DNA from: Qipengyuania seohaensis
Lineage (GTDB): Bacteria > Pseudomonadota > Alphaproteobacteria > Sphingomonadales > Sphingomonadaceae
Reading direction: 5' to 3'
Assembly: GCF_002795865.1 (NCBI RefSeq)
Contig: NZ_CP024920.1
Span: 806,001 to 870,000, forward strand
Length of the DNA: 64,000 bases
Part shown: positions 26,760-35,537 of the stretch, piece after piece
How the letters are laid out: each line of letters starts with the position of its first letter
Position numbering within the stretch: position 1 is the stretch's first letter
Program-made: the position numbers and the translations under genes
Notes under the pieces: generated by a model
Databases searched by the model: none
The model's input: only the letters and a program-made list of their open reading frames with translations
Told to the model about the DNA's origin: nothing

Positions 26760-28955
26760 ATGACCAAATGGTTCGGGCGCATCGGTTTCGCCCTTTTGTT
26801 GCTCGTGCTTGTCGCATTCGTCGCGCTGGCAACCTGGGAACCGCTATGGGCAGAGCGCGACGATGTCGCGCAGCCTCAGCGCATCTACACCGCCGAGATC
26901 ATTCGCGACGAATTCGGCGTGCCGCATATCTATGGCGATACGGACGCGGACGTCGCTTACGGCGTCGCCATCGCCCATTCGGAAGACGATTTCTCGACCT
27001 TGCAGGACGTGATCGCCATGGCCCGGGGCCGCTATGGCGCGATCGCGGGCCAGGACGGCGCGGCGATCGATTATGTTTACCACCTGCTCGATGCGCGCGG
27101 CACGGCGGAGCGGCACTATCCGCAACTACCCGAGGACACGCGCGCGCTGTTCGATGCCTATGCGGCAGGCCTCAACCAGTTCGCCGAAGAGAATCCGGGC
27201 GAACTGAAGCTCGGCAATCTGTTCCCGGTCGAGGGCGAGGACGTGGCCGCAGGCTTCGCGCTCCGCCAGCCGTTCTTCTTCGGCCTCAACGGCGTGATCG
27301 AACCGCTGGTCAAGGGAGAGCCGCTGCGACGCGAATACGGCCCCGACATTCCGGGCTATCCGCGACCCGCCGATGTCGAGGACGCAGCGTCCCCTTCGCA
27401 ACAAACGGCCATGTCTCCGCTGGGCAAGGACAGCGGGATGAGCGGTTCGAATGCCTTTGCGGTCACCCCGGAAAAATCGGGTGGGCCGACCATTCTCGTC
27501 TCCAATAGCCACCAGCCGTGGCGCGGCGGGGTGGCATGGTACGAACTCGTCGTCGAAAGCGGCGAAGGCTGGCACTATGCCGGAGCGAATTTCCCCGGCT
27601 CGCCCTTCCCCTTCCTCGGCCACAATCGCGATCTGGGCTGGACCAACACGGTCAACACCCCGGACATGATCGACGTCTACCAGCTGGAGATGGACGCGGA
27701 CGGCAATCGTTACCTGTTCGGCGACGAATGGCGCGAGCTCGAGCGCAAAACGGTGACCCTGCCGGTGCGTTTGGGCCCGCTCGTCCTGCCGATCAAGCGC
27801 GAGGTGCTGCGCAGCGTCCACGGCCCCGTCATCAAGAACGACAATGGCTATTTCGCCTTCCGCTATGGCGGGATCGACAATCTCGGCCAGCTCGATGCCT
27901 ATTACCGGCTCAACAAGGCGAGCTCGCTGGAAGAGTGGGAAGGCATCCTTGCCCGGATGGATATTCCTTCGACCAACTTCATCTATGCCGACAAGACCGG
28001 CAACATCGCCTATGTCTACAACGCCGCCCTGCCCGACCGGCGCGAAGGCCCCGACTGGCGCGGCGTTCTCGCCGGAGACGATCCCGAACTGCTCTGGGAT
28101 GGCCCGGTCGAATACGGCGAGCTGCCGCGTTACCTGAACCCGGCATCGGGCTGGCTCTACAATGCCAACAATGCGCCCTACACCGCCGCCGGGGCGGGAA
28201 GCGATCTCTCGCCTGATGACTTCGCGCCCGAACTCGGCGTCGAACTGAAGCAGACGAACCGCTCGCGTCGGGCCTGGAAGCTTTTGAGCGAAGCGGACCG
28301 GCTCGACCGCGAAACTCTGGAAGAGATCAAGTACGACACCGGCTATGCGCGCGAAGGTTACGTCGCGGACCTGTGGGACGAGCTGGAAACGCTCGACCTG
28401 TCGGACGAGCCGCGCCTTGCCGAGGCCCGCAAGCTGCTGCTCGAATGGGATTTCACCGCCGACAATATCGGTCGCGGGGACAGCCTCGCCCTCTTGATGA
28501 TCCGCGAGTTTATGTCCTGCCGCTACCAGAACAAGGCCTGCCCCAGTGCGCGCGATGAGCTGATGAAATCGGTCGACCATCTGGAAACGCATTTCGGCCG
28601 GATCGACCCGCCGATGGGCGACCTGCTTCGCCTGCGACAGGGCGATGTCGACCTGCCTCTGGACGGCGGTTCGGACACGCTGCGCGCATCGACGCTGTGG
28701 GACGTTGACGAGGACGGCAGGCTGTCGGTCCGCCACGGTGACAGCTTCATCCAGTGGGTCGAATGGAACGCGGGCGAGCGGGTCACTTCGCGCTCGATCC
28801 AGCCCTTCGGTTCCGCCACCACGCGGGCCGATTCACCGCATTATGCCGATCAGTCTACGCTGTTCGTCCAGCACCGGTTGAAACCGGTCCATTTCTGGCG
28901 CGAAGACGTGCTGGAAAACGCGAAGAGCCGCAAGACCGTGACGAACCGCCGTTGA
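26760..28955 (+). CDS. Penicillin acylase family Ntn-hydrolase, possible AHL acylase
   Basis: 731 residues. The N-terminal hydrophobic helix (about 8-25) is a signal or anchor. The autoprocessing site is Gly229-Ser230 in 'SGMSGSNAFAV'; Ser230 becomes the N-terminal nucleophile of the beta chain after self-cleavage, and Asn/His-rich 'SNSHQPW' and 'HNRDLGWTNTVNTPDM' are typical downstream motifs. The latter and the length (PvdQ is about 760) place it near acyl-homoserine-lactone acylases rather than penicillin G acylase, by memory. It would act in the periplasm, removing acyl chains from lactones or other N-acyl compounds. It is followed after 40 bases by the M16 peptidase gene on the same strand. 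Confidence 0.88.
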   Translation: MTKWFGRIGFALLLLVLVAFVALATWEPLWAERDDVAQPQRIYTAEIIRDEFGVPHIYGDTDADVAYGVAIAHSEDDFSTLQDVIAMARGRYGAIAGQDGAAIDYVYHLLDARGTAERHYPQLPEDTRALFDAYAAGLNQFAEENPGELKLGNLFPVEGEDVAAGFALRQPFFFGLNGVIEPLVKGEPLRREYGPDIPGYPRPADVEDAASPSQQTAMSPLGKDSGMSGSNAFAVTPEKSGGPTILVSNSHQPWRGGVAWYELVVESGEGWHYAGANFPGSPFPFLGHNRDLGWTNTVNTPDMIDVYQLEMDADGNRYLFGDEWRELERKTVTLPVRLGPLVLPIKREVLRSVHGPVIKNDNGYFAFRYGGIDNLGQLDAYYRLNKASSLEEWEGILARMDIPSTNFIYADKTGNIAYVYNAALPDRREGPDWRGVLAGDDPELLWDGPVEYGELPRYLNPASGWLYNANNAPYTAAGAGSDLSPDDFAPELGVELKQTNRSRRAWKLLSEADRLDRETLEEIKYDTGYAREGYVADLWDELETLDLSDEPRLAEARKLLLEWDFTADNIGRGDSLALLMIREFMSCRYQNKACPSARDELMKSVDHLETHFGRIDPPMGDLLRLRQGDVDLPLDGGSDTLRASTLWDVDEDGRLSVRHGDSFIQWVEWNAGERVTSRSIQPFGSATTRADSPHYADQSTLFVQHRLKPVHFWREDVLENAKSRKTVTNRR

Positions 28956-28995
28956 CGCTCTAGGCCTTTCGAGAACAATACCCTTCGGAGCCTCC

Positions 28996-31899
28996 ATGAA
29001 ACGTATCATTTCCACCAGCATCATCGCTCTCGCCGTGTCGGCATGCTCGACCTATTCGCAGGAGCCGATGGATTCCGCGACCATGGAAGCGGCCATGGTG
29101 GGAGAGGCCGTCAGCTACGAACCCGCCCCGCTCTCGCAGCTCGTCGCCGAAGTGGACATTCCCTACGACAAGTTCGTCCTCGACAACGGTCTCACCGTGG
29201 TCGTCCACGAAGACCGCAAGGCGCCGCTGGTCGGCGTCTCGGTGTGGTACGACGTGGGCTCCAAGCATGAGCCCAAGGGCAAGACCGGTTTCGCCCATCT
29301 GTTCGAACACCTGATGTTCAACGGGACGGAAAATGCGCCCGAAGACTGGTTTGAATATATCCAGCAGATGGGCGGGACCGATGTGAACGGGACGACCAAC
29401 CCCGATCGCACGAACTATTTCCAGACCGTGCCGACCGGCGCGCTCGACCGCGTGCTGATGCTGGAAAGCGACCGAATGGGTCACCTGCTCGATGCGGTGA
29501 CGCAGGAGAAGCTCGATAACCAGCGCGGCGTCGTCCAGAACGAGAAGCGCCAGGGCGACAACAATCCCTTCGGCCTGCTGCGGTATGAAATCTTCGAGAA
29601 CCTCTTCCCCAAGGGGCACCGCTATCACCACTCGACCATCGGCTCGATGGGCGATCTCGATGCGGCGACCATGGACGATGTGCGCAACTGGTTCATCGAC
29701 CATTACGGCCCGAACAACGCCGTGCTGGTCTTGGCTGGCGACATCGACACGGCAACCGCGCGCGAGAAGGTGCAGAAGTGGTTCGGCGATATCGAGCGCG
29801 GACCTGAAGTGGTCCACCCTGCGGTCGACGTGCCCACGCTTGCCGAAGACAAGACCAAGGTCACGACCGACCAGATTTCGACTACGCGGCTCTATCGCAT
29901 GTGGACCGTGCCCGGTTCCAATTCTGCGGAATCGGTCCCGATGAACCTTGCCTCTGCCGTGCTGGGCGGCCTGTCGAGTTCGCGGCTCGACAATGCACTG
30001 GTTCGCGAAGACCCGGTCGCGGTGTCGGTCAGCACTTTCAACTATACGCTCGAAGATGCCGGAATTTTCGTCGTCCAGGCCGATGTGAAGCCAGGCGTGG
30101 ATCCCGAAGAGGTCGCGGCCAAGCTCGATGCGCAGATTGCCGATTTCCTCGCCACCGGTCCCACCGGCGACGAACTCCAGCGGGCGAAGGTCTCGACCAT
30201 GGCCGGCGTTATCCGCGGCCTTGAATCGGTCGGCGGTTTCGGCGGCAAGGCTCCGCAGCTTGCCGCTGGCGAACTGTTCGCGAACGATCCCGGCTACGTC
30301 GAGCGCCAGCTCGACCAGATGGCCGCCGCCACGCCCGATCAGGTCCATGCCCTCGCTCGCAAATGGCTCTCGCGTCCCGTCTTCAACCTCGTCTTCAATC
30401 CGGGTGAGCGCACCGAAGGCGGCGAAGACCGCGGCGGCGCGGTGACCGGACCCGATTCCATCGAGGATATTGCGCAGGCCAATTATTGCGCCGAGGAAAC
30501 CTGCGACCTGTCCAAGATCGCCACGCAGGCGCAGGCGGATCGCGATACCCTACCGGAACTCCAGCCGCTGCAGGGACTCGACTTCCCGGATATCGAGCGT
30601 GCGACGCTTTCGAACGGCATGGAAGTCTATTTCGCGCACCGCGACGCCGTCCCGACCGTTTCGGTCCGCGTTGAATTCGACGCCGGACGCGCTGCCGAGG
30701 ACGCCGACTCGCTGGGCACGCAGCGCCTGCTGCTGAGCACGATGAGCGAGGGGACCGAGCGCCTCGACGCGACCGACTACGCGATCGCGCAGGAGCGTCT
30801 TGGCGCGAACATCTACAATGGCTTCGATGCCGACTACACCAACTTCTCGCTCGCGGCGCTGGCCCCGAACCTCGCGCCGTCGCTGGAACTGCTGGCCGAG
30901 ACCATCCGCCAGCCGGGCCTTCGCGCCAATGTGATCGAGCGTGAGCGTGCGCAATTGCTCAACGCCCTCTCGTCGGAATTGAAGAACCCCAATTCGATTG
31001 CGGATCGCACCGGTCGGCGGGCAATCTTCGGTGCACACCCCTATGGGCTGCCGACCTCAGGCCTTGGTTCTGCAGCCCGGCTCGAAGCGCTGACCGAAGC
31101 GGACCTGCGCGCTTTCCACGACACATGGTTGCGGCCGGACAACGCCCGTATTTTTGTCGTCGGCGATACCTCGCTGGCCGAAGTGACGCGCCTTCTTGAA
31201 GCAAGCTTCGGCGACTGGCAGGCCCCTGCGACCGCTAAACCGGTGCGCAATTACAGCGTGGCGATCCCGGAGCCGCGTCAGCGGATCATCTTGGTCAATC
31301 GCGCCAATTCGCCCCAGTCCGTGATCTATGGCGGCCAGGTTCTCGGCCTGACAGGCCGCGACGACCTTATTCCCCTCATAGCCTCCAACGAAGCGTTGGG
31401 CGGTGGATTTCTTGCCCGGATCAACATGAACCTGCGCGAAGAAAAAGGCTGGTCCTATGGCGCCGGGAGCCAGATCGCGAGCGGCCTCGACCGGGTCTTC
31501 TACGGCGTGCGCGCGCCGGTCCAGTCCGACCGCACCGGAGATTCGATCAGCGAGATCCGCCGCGAGATCAACGATTTCGTGGATGCACGCGGCGTCCGGC
31601 CCAACGAGCTGGAGCGGATCGTCAATTCCAATATGCGCGAGTTGCCCGGCCAGTTCGAAACCGCGGGCGATGTGCTTGGCGGTCTCGTCAACATCGTGCG
31701 TTACGACCGTCCGGACGATTATTACGAGACGCTGGCCGCGCGTTACAATACCCTCACCGCACCGCAACTCGATCTCGAAGCGCGCCGGAACATAAACGAG
31801 GGTGACATCGTCTATATCGTAGTAGGCGATGCAGAAGTGGTCGCCCCGCAGCTCGACACGCTCGGCCTCGAAGTCGAGGTTATCGAACCGCAGGAATGA
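28996..31899 (+). CDS. M16 family zinc metallopeptidase, lipoprotein, two-domain
   Basis: 967 residues. The lipobox 'LAVSAC' gives lipid-modified Cys17, so the protein is membrane-anchored in the periplasm. The first M16 domain has the zinc site His101-x-x-Glu104-His105 ('HLFEHLMFNG') and a third ligand near Glu183 ('VVQNEKRQ'). The second half repeats the fold ('LSNGMEVYFAHRD') but lacks HxxEH, as in the typical active/inactive pair of pitrilysin-like proteins. It degrades oligopeptides within a closed chamber. It sits between the acylase gene and a small unknown gene on the same strand. Confidence 0.94.
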   Translation: MKRIISTSIIALAVSACSTYSQEPMDSATMEAAMVGEAVSYEPAPLSQLVAEVDIPYDKFVLDNGLTVVVHEDRKAPLVGVSVWYDVGSKHEPKGKTGFAHLFEHLMFNGTENAPEDWFEYIQQMGGTDVNGTTNPDRTNYFQTVPTGALDRVLMLESDRMGHLLDAVTQEKLDNQRGVVQNEKRQGDNNPFGLLRYEIFENLFPKGHRYHHSTIGSMGDLDAATMDDVRNWFIDHYGPNNAVLVLAGDIDTATAREKVQKWFGDIERGPEVVHPAVDVPTLAEDKTKVTTDQISTTRLYRMWTVPGSNSAESVPMNLASAVLGGLSSSRLDNALVREDPVAVSVSTFNYTLEDAGIFVVQADVKPGVDPEEVAAKLDAQIADFLATGPTGDELQRAKVSTMAGVIRGLESVGGFGGKAPQLAAGELFANDPGYVERQLDQMAAATPDQVHALARKWLSRPVFNLVFNPGERTEGGEDRGGAVTGPDSIEDIAQANYCAEETCDLSKIATQAQADRDTLPELQPLQGLDFPDIERATLSNGMEVYFAHRDAVPTVSVRVEFDAGRAAEDADSLGTQRLLLSTMSEGTERLDATDYAIAQERLGANIYNGFDADYTNFSLAALAPNLAPSLELLAETIRQPGLRANVIERERAQLLNALSSELKNPNSIADRTGRRAIFGAHPYGLPTSGLGSAARLEALTEADLRAFHDTWLRPDNARIFVVGDTSLAEVTRLLEASFGDWQAPATAKPVRNYSVAIPEPRQRIILVNRANSPQSVIYGGQVLGLTGRDDLIPLIASNEALGGGFLARINMNLREEKGWSYGAGSQIASGLDRVFYGVRAPVQSDRTGDSISEIRREINDFVDARGVRPNELERIVNSNMRELPGQFETAGDVLGGLVNIVRYDRPDDYYETLAARYNTLTAPQLDLEARRNINEGDIVYIVVGDAEVVAPQLDTLGLEVEVIEPQE

Positions 31900-31985
31900 G
31901 CTTGTTGACATCGGTGTAAGTAACCCCGATGTCTGCACCACCAGATCCGGCCCGCAACAGCGGGTCACGCAAAAGGAGAATATGC

Positions 31986-32291
31986 ATGTCCGTAGCCGGT
32001 ACTTATGACACCGTCGTCAAGAGCCCCATGGGTGACCAGAAGGGCACCTTCACTGTCGTTCCGGGCGATGACGGCAAGACCTTCACCGGCTCGATGGCTG
32101 GCGGCATGGGTTCGATGGACGTCAAGGACGGCACCATCGATGGCAATGCGCTGAGCTGGAAGATGGACATGACCGTCCCCATGCCGATGACGCTGAACTG
32201 CAACGCCACGGTCGACGGCGACCAGCTGACCGGCACCGTCAACGCCGGTGCATTCGGCGACATGGCGCTGACCGGCGAACGCCAGGGCTAA
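31986..32291 (+). CDS. Small conserved-looking protein of unknown function, probably beta-rich
   Basis: 101 residues from the ATG of 'MSVAGTYDTVV', which has AAGGAG eight bases upstream; an upstream in-frame ATG at 31929 lacks this. No signal peptide or membrane helix is visible. The sequence is Gly/Met/Asp-rich with repeated short strands ('GTFTVVP', 'TFTGSMAGGMGSMDV', 'LTGTVNAGAFGDMALTG'), suggesting a small beta-sandwich or barrel. I do not recognise the family well enough to name it. It follows the M16 gene and ends in a strong terminator, so it may be independently or co-transcribed. Confidence 0.8.
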   Translation: MSVAGTYDTVVKSPMGDQKGTFTVVPGDDGKTFTGSMAGGMGSMDVKDGTIDGNALSWKMDMTVPMPMTLNCNATVDGDQLTGTVNAGAFGDMALTGERQG

Positions 32292-32317
32292 GCCCGCAGG
32301 CAAGACCGACAAAAAAG

Positions 32318-32352
32318 GCCCGCCGGAGCGATCCGGCGGGCCTTTTCTTTTG
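32318..32352. terminator. Strong bidirectional terminator
   Basis: GGCCCGCCGGA (32318-32328), loop GCGA, TCCGGCGGGCC (32333-32343): a perfect 11-bp stem, with AAAAAA before it and TTTTCTTTT after it. It can stop both the plus-strand small gene and the minus-strand S46 peptidase gene. Confidence 0.95.
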
Positions 32353-32369
32353 TATCCGGATGGACGCCG

Positions 32370-34532
32370 TTACTCGACGATGTCCATTTCCTCGATCAGG
32401 CCCTCGGCCCCGTCGACCTTGTCCATCACCCACAGCATGTAGCGCGTGTCGACATGGATCGTGCGCGTGGTGCGCGGGTCGAAATCCCAGTCGGAATTGA
32501 CGCTTTCGAACGTGCCGTCGAACAGCAGGCCGACCAGCTCCGCACGCGCGTTGAGCGTGGCCGAGCCGCTATTGCCGCCGGTGCTGTCGAGGTCGGACAG
32601 GAAGTTCACCGGAACCGAACCGATGCTGCCGAGCGCATAGGGCCCGTAATCCTTCTCGCGGATTTCCTGCAGCTGCTTGGCCGGAGCGTTGAACGGGTCT
32701 TCGCCGGTGTCCTTTTCAAGGATGCCTTCCAGCGTCGTGAACGGCAGGTAAGCCATGCCGTCCTTGGGCGATCCGCCCATCACATTGCCATAGGTCACGC
32801 GCAGCGTGGAGTTGGCGTCGGGATAGGTCGAGAGGCCCTGCGAACGCTGCCACTGGGTGATCGCTTCCATGTAGGCGGGGCGCAGCGCCTGCGCACGGCC
32901 TGCACGCTCTTCCGCTTCGGCTTCCTGCTCGCGCTCGTATTCGTAAAGCGCGACGGCAAGCTGGATGAACGGGTCCTCGCTTGCTTCGAAATCGGCCGGG
33001 CTCGCGTCCATCAGCGCAAGGCGCGTTTCGCTGTCGTCCAGCGTGGTGCCTGCGTAATAGCTGTCGAGCTTGGCCGACAGCGCCGCCGCATCGACATCGC
33101 CGGTCAGGCCCAGAGCATTGTCGAACACGGCCACGCGGTTCTCGGCCGGTTCTTCGAGATAGGTGTCGAGGAAGAGCAGCCACTGCGCCTTGTCGACCGA
33201 AGCCTCGTACCGGCGGTCCAGCGCCTGCAGGCCCTGCGCAAAGAAGGTCATGTCGCGGTCCTGGTAACCCGGCTCGCGCTGCGCATCGGGCTTCAGCCGT
33301 TCCTGCGACAGGCGATAGAGGCGCTGTGCTGCCGAAAGCAAAGCGGGACGGGTCGCGAAATTGTACCAAAAGGCCTTTTTCGCCGCGGTGGCACTTTCTT
33401 CGGTCAGGGCCACGAGGCCGCTGATCGCCTCACCGTAATTGGCGCGCGAAGGATCGGCAGCGATCCATGCTGCCAACGCCTCTTCCCGCTCACGGCGACG
33501 GTCGACCAGGCCGACACGGCGCGCGCCTTCGAGCTGGCCGCGAGTGTTCTTTTCGAAGTTGTTCAAGCTGGCGAGGAGCGATTCGTACTTTACCCGCGCG
33601 TCCGAACCTTCAGGGGCCGCTTCCTCGATGGTGTCGATCCAGTCGTTCACCAGCGTGACGTAGGTCGGATAGCTCCAGCTGAAGGTGTTTTCCACCTCTG
33701 CCAGCGTGGCGTAGCGCTGGGTCGATCCGGGATAGCCGGCAGCCATCACGAAATCGCCATCGTCGAGACCGGCCGCGCTGACCTTCAGATGATGCTCGGG
33801 CTGGTAGGGCACGTTGTCTTCGGAATAGTCCGCAGCCGAACCGTCGGGTGCGACATAGGCGCGGTAGAAGGCGAAGTCGCCCGTGTGGCGCGGCCACATC
33901 CAGTTATCGATATCGCCGCCATACTTGCCGATGGAATCCGCCGGCGCGTAGACCAGGCGCACGTCGCGCACTTCGAGGCGCTTGATCAGCGTATATTCCG
34001 CGCCGCCATAAAAGCTGGCGACCTGGCAACGCGATCCGGCATCCTGTTCGCACTCGGCCGTAATATCTTTCATGCGTTGTTCGAGCGTGTCGTAACGCTC
34101 CGTCGCCGACAGGGCATCGACGCCATCGCGCATGCGGGCTGTCACATCGGTGATCTCGGTCGTCACATAGATGCGCGAGCCGGGCGCGGCAGGCAGTTCG
34201 TCGCCCTTCGCCTTGGCGAGGAAGCCGTTCTCGAGATAGTTGTTCTCGGCGGTGGAATTGTACTGGACCGAACCGCGCGCGCAGTGGTGGTTCGTCACCA
34301 CCAGGCCTTCGGGCGATACGAAGCTGGCGGAACAGCCGCCGAGCGACACGATCGCACCCATCGGGAAGCCGGTCAGGTCGGTCAGCGTTTCCGGATCGAT
34401 TTCGAGGCCGGTTTCCTTCAGGTCTTCGGCGATTTCCGGCAGCTGGCCGGGCGTGAACATGCCTTCCTTGGCGGCGAGCGGCGCGGAGGCGACGCAGGCA
34501 AGCAGGGCGGCGACCACTTGTGTCTTACGCAT
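32370..34532 (-). CDS. S46 family dipeptidyl-peptidase (DPP7-like)
   Basis: 720 residues with a signal peptide ending ALA/AK near residue 22, so periplasmic. The chymotrypsin-like triad is visible: His in 'TNHHCA' (82/83), Asp209 in 'GGDIDNWMWPRHTGDF' and Ser655 in 'GGNSGSATL'. S46 enzymes remove dipeptides from N-termini. Residue 673, which by my memory is Arg in the acid-specific DPP11 and Gly in DPP7, is Gly here ('LLFDGTFES'), predicting preference for hydrophobic P1 residues. It adds to the peptide-degrading set of this region. Confidence 0.92.
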   Translation of the reverse strand: MRKTQVVAALLACVASAPLAAKEGMFTPGQLPEIAEDLKETGLEIDPETLTDLTGFPMGAIVSLGGCSASFVSPEGLVVTNHHCARGSVQYNSTAENNYLENGFLAKAKGDELPAAPGSRIYVTTEITDVTARMRDGVDALSATERYDTLEQRMKDITAECEQDAGSRCQVASFYGGAEYTLIKRLEVRDVRLVYAPADSIGKYGGDIDNWMWPRHTGDFAFYRAYVAPDGSAADYSEDNVPYQPEHHLKVSAAGLDDGDFVMAAGYPGSTQRYATLAEVENTFSWSYPTYVTLVNDWIDTIEEAAPEGSDARVKYESLLASLNNFEKNTRGQLEGARRVGLVDRRREREEALAAWIAADPSRANYGEAISGLVALTEESATAAKKAFWYNFATRPALLSAAQRLYRLSQERLKPDAQREPGYQDRDMTFFAQGLQALDRRYEASVDKAQWLLFLDTYLEEPAENRVAVFDNALGLTGDVDAAALSAKLDSYYAGTTLDDSETRLALMDASPADFEASEDPFIQLAVALYEYEREQEAEAEERAGRAQALRPAYMEAITQWQRSQGLSTYPDANSTLRVTYGNVMGGSPKDGMAYLPFTTLEGILEKDTGEDPFNAPAKQLQEIREKDYGPYALGSIGSVPVNFLSDLDSTGGNSGSATLNARAELVGLLFDGTFESVNSDWDFDPRTTRTIHVDTRYMLWVMDKVDGAEGLIEEMDIVE

Positions 34533-34653
34533 TGATTTTCAGTCCCTCACATGGCGCGCCTTGATGCGCGCGAAACGCGCAGGGGCTAAATGCTGGCAAG
34601 GTCTTGCGCAAGCAGGACTTCTGTCAGGAACTTGCCAGTCCGACGAACGGCTT

Positions 34654-35109
34654 TCAGAGGTGGTTGCGAAGCGCCTGGTAGGCGGCTGCGGCGACCGTAT
34701 TCGCAAGGTTCAGCGAACGCACCTTGTCCGATCGCATCGGCAAGCCGACCAGCTGCGCCTCATGCGCGGAGACGATCTGGGTGGGCAGTCCTTTCGTCTC
34801 GCGTCCGAAGACGAGATAGGCGTCCTCGGGATAGTCGGGTTCGTAGAAACTGCGTTTGGCGTATTCCTCGAACAGGAACATCTGGTCTGCGCGCGGGTCG
34901 CGGTCAGCGAGAAAGTCCTCCCAGCTGGCGAATTCGACCAGCCGGATGTGCGGCCAGTAGTCGAGACCCGACCGCTTCACCCGCTTGTCAGAAATCTCGA
35001 AGCCGAGCGGGTGGATCAGCACCAGCTCCATGTCGAGCGCCACGCAGGTGCGCCCCACCGCACCGGTGTTGCCGGGTATTTCGGGATGGACGAGGACGAT
35101 GGAGGTCAT
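34654..35109 (-). CDS. trmL: tRNA (cytidine/uridine-34 2'-O)-methyltransferase TrmL
   Basis: 151 residues from the ATG of 'MTSIVLVHPEIPGNTG'; the open frame continues upstream but only this start gives the SPOUT N-terminus. The SPOUT landmarks 'PEIPGNTGAVGRTC', 'LVFGRETKGLP' and 'LPMRSDKVRSLNLANTVA' form the knotted SAM site. TrmL methylates the wobble ribose of tRNA-Leu isoacceptors. Its start overlaps the stop of the preceding membrane gene by four bases (ATGA), so it is translationally coupled in the gatB operon. Confidence 0.93.
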   Translation of the reverse strand: MTSIVLVHPEIPGNTGAVGRTCVALDMELVLIHPLGFEISDKRVKRSGLDYWPHIRLVEFASWEDFLADRDPRADQMFLFEEYAKRSFYEPDYPEDAYLVFGRETKGLPTQIVSAHEAQLVGLPMRSDKVRSLNLANTVAAAAYQALRNHL

Positions 35110-35537
35110 CGCGCCCGGAAAAGCCCCCACAGGAACAACGCCCAGCCAAGGGTCAGCGCCCCACTTGAGGCCAAGACGATAAGACCGACCACGGCTTCGG
35201 CTGCGGGTGTTCCGGCATATCCTTCGCCAGCCATCGGCAAGGTCTCGCTCGCACCGGTAAGCGCGGCAAGGGTCAGGCCGAGCCACAGCCCCACCATGCC
35301 CACCGCCAGCGCCCATCGCGCCGCAGCTTCCATGCGCTCGCCAATGCGCGCCGAGGACCACAGGATGCCCGCAATCATTACGGCCATACCGCTTTGCACC
35401 GCGTCGAGGTGCGCGGACAGGGCCATCCGCGGATTGGCGTGAAGATCGATTACCGCGCCCTGGACCAGTCCGGCGAGGAAAAGCGCCGCCCCGGTCACGA
35501 CCAGCGAACGGCCTGCCGGGGACAGCGCGATTTGCAT
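35106..35537 (-). CDS. Hydroxylaminobenzene mutase-like membrane protein
   Basis: 143 residues with four predicted membrane helices (about 10-32, 45-62, 72-92, 112-140). The segment 'NPRMALSAHLDAVQSGM' strongly recalls HabA/HabB hydroxylaminobenzene mutases, which isomerise hydroxylaminobenzene to aminophenol. Many genomes carry such homologues with no nitroarene pathway, so the cellular role is open. It overlaps the stop of gatB by one base (TGATG) and the start of trmL by four, placing it inside a translation-gene operon. Confidence 0.65.
   Translation of the reverse strand: MQIALSPAGRSLVVTGAALFLAGLVQGAVIDLHANPRMALSAHLDAVQSGMAVMIAGILWSSARIGERMEAAARWALAVGMVGLWLGLTLAALTGASETLPMAGEGYAGTPAAEAVVGLIVLASSGALTLGWALFLWGLFRAR

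Noticed and set aside
32454-34535. A long open frame (693 codons) on the plus strand opposite the S46 peptidase
   Set aside because: Mirror of a GC-rich gene; no recognisable domain and unnatural Arg/His-rich composition.
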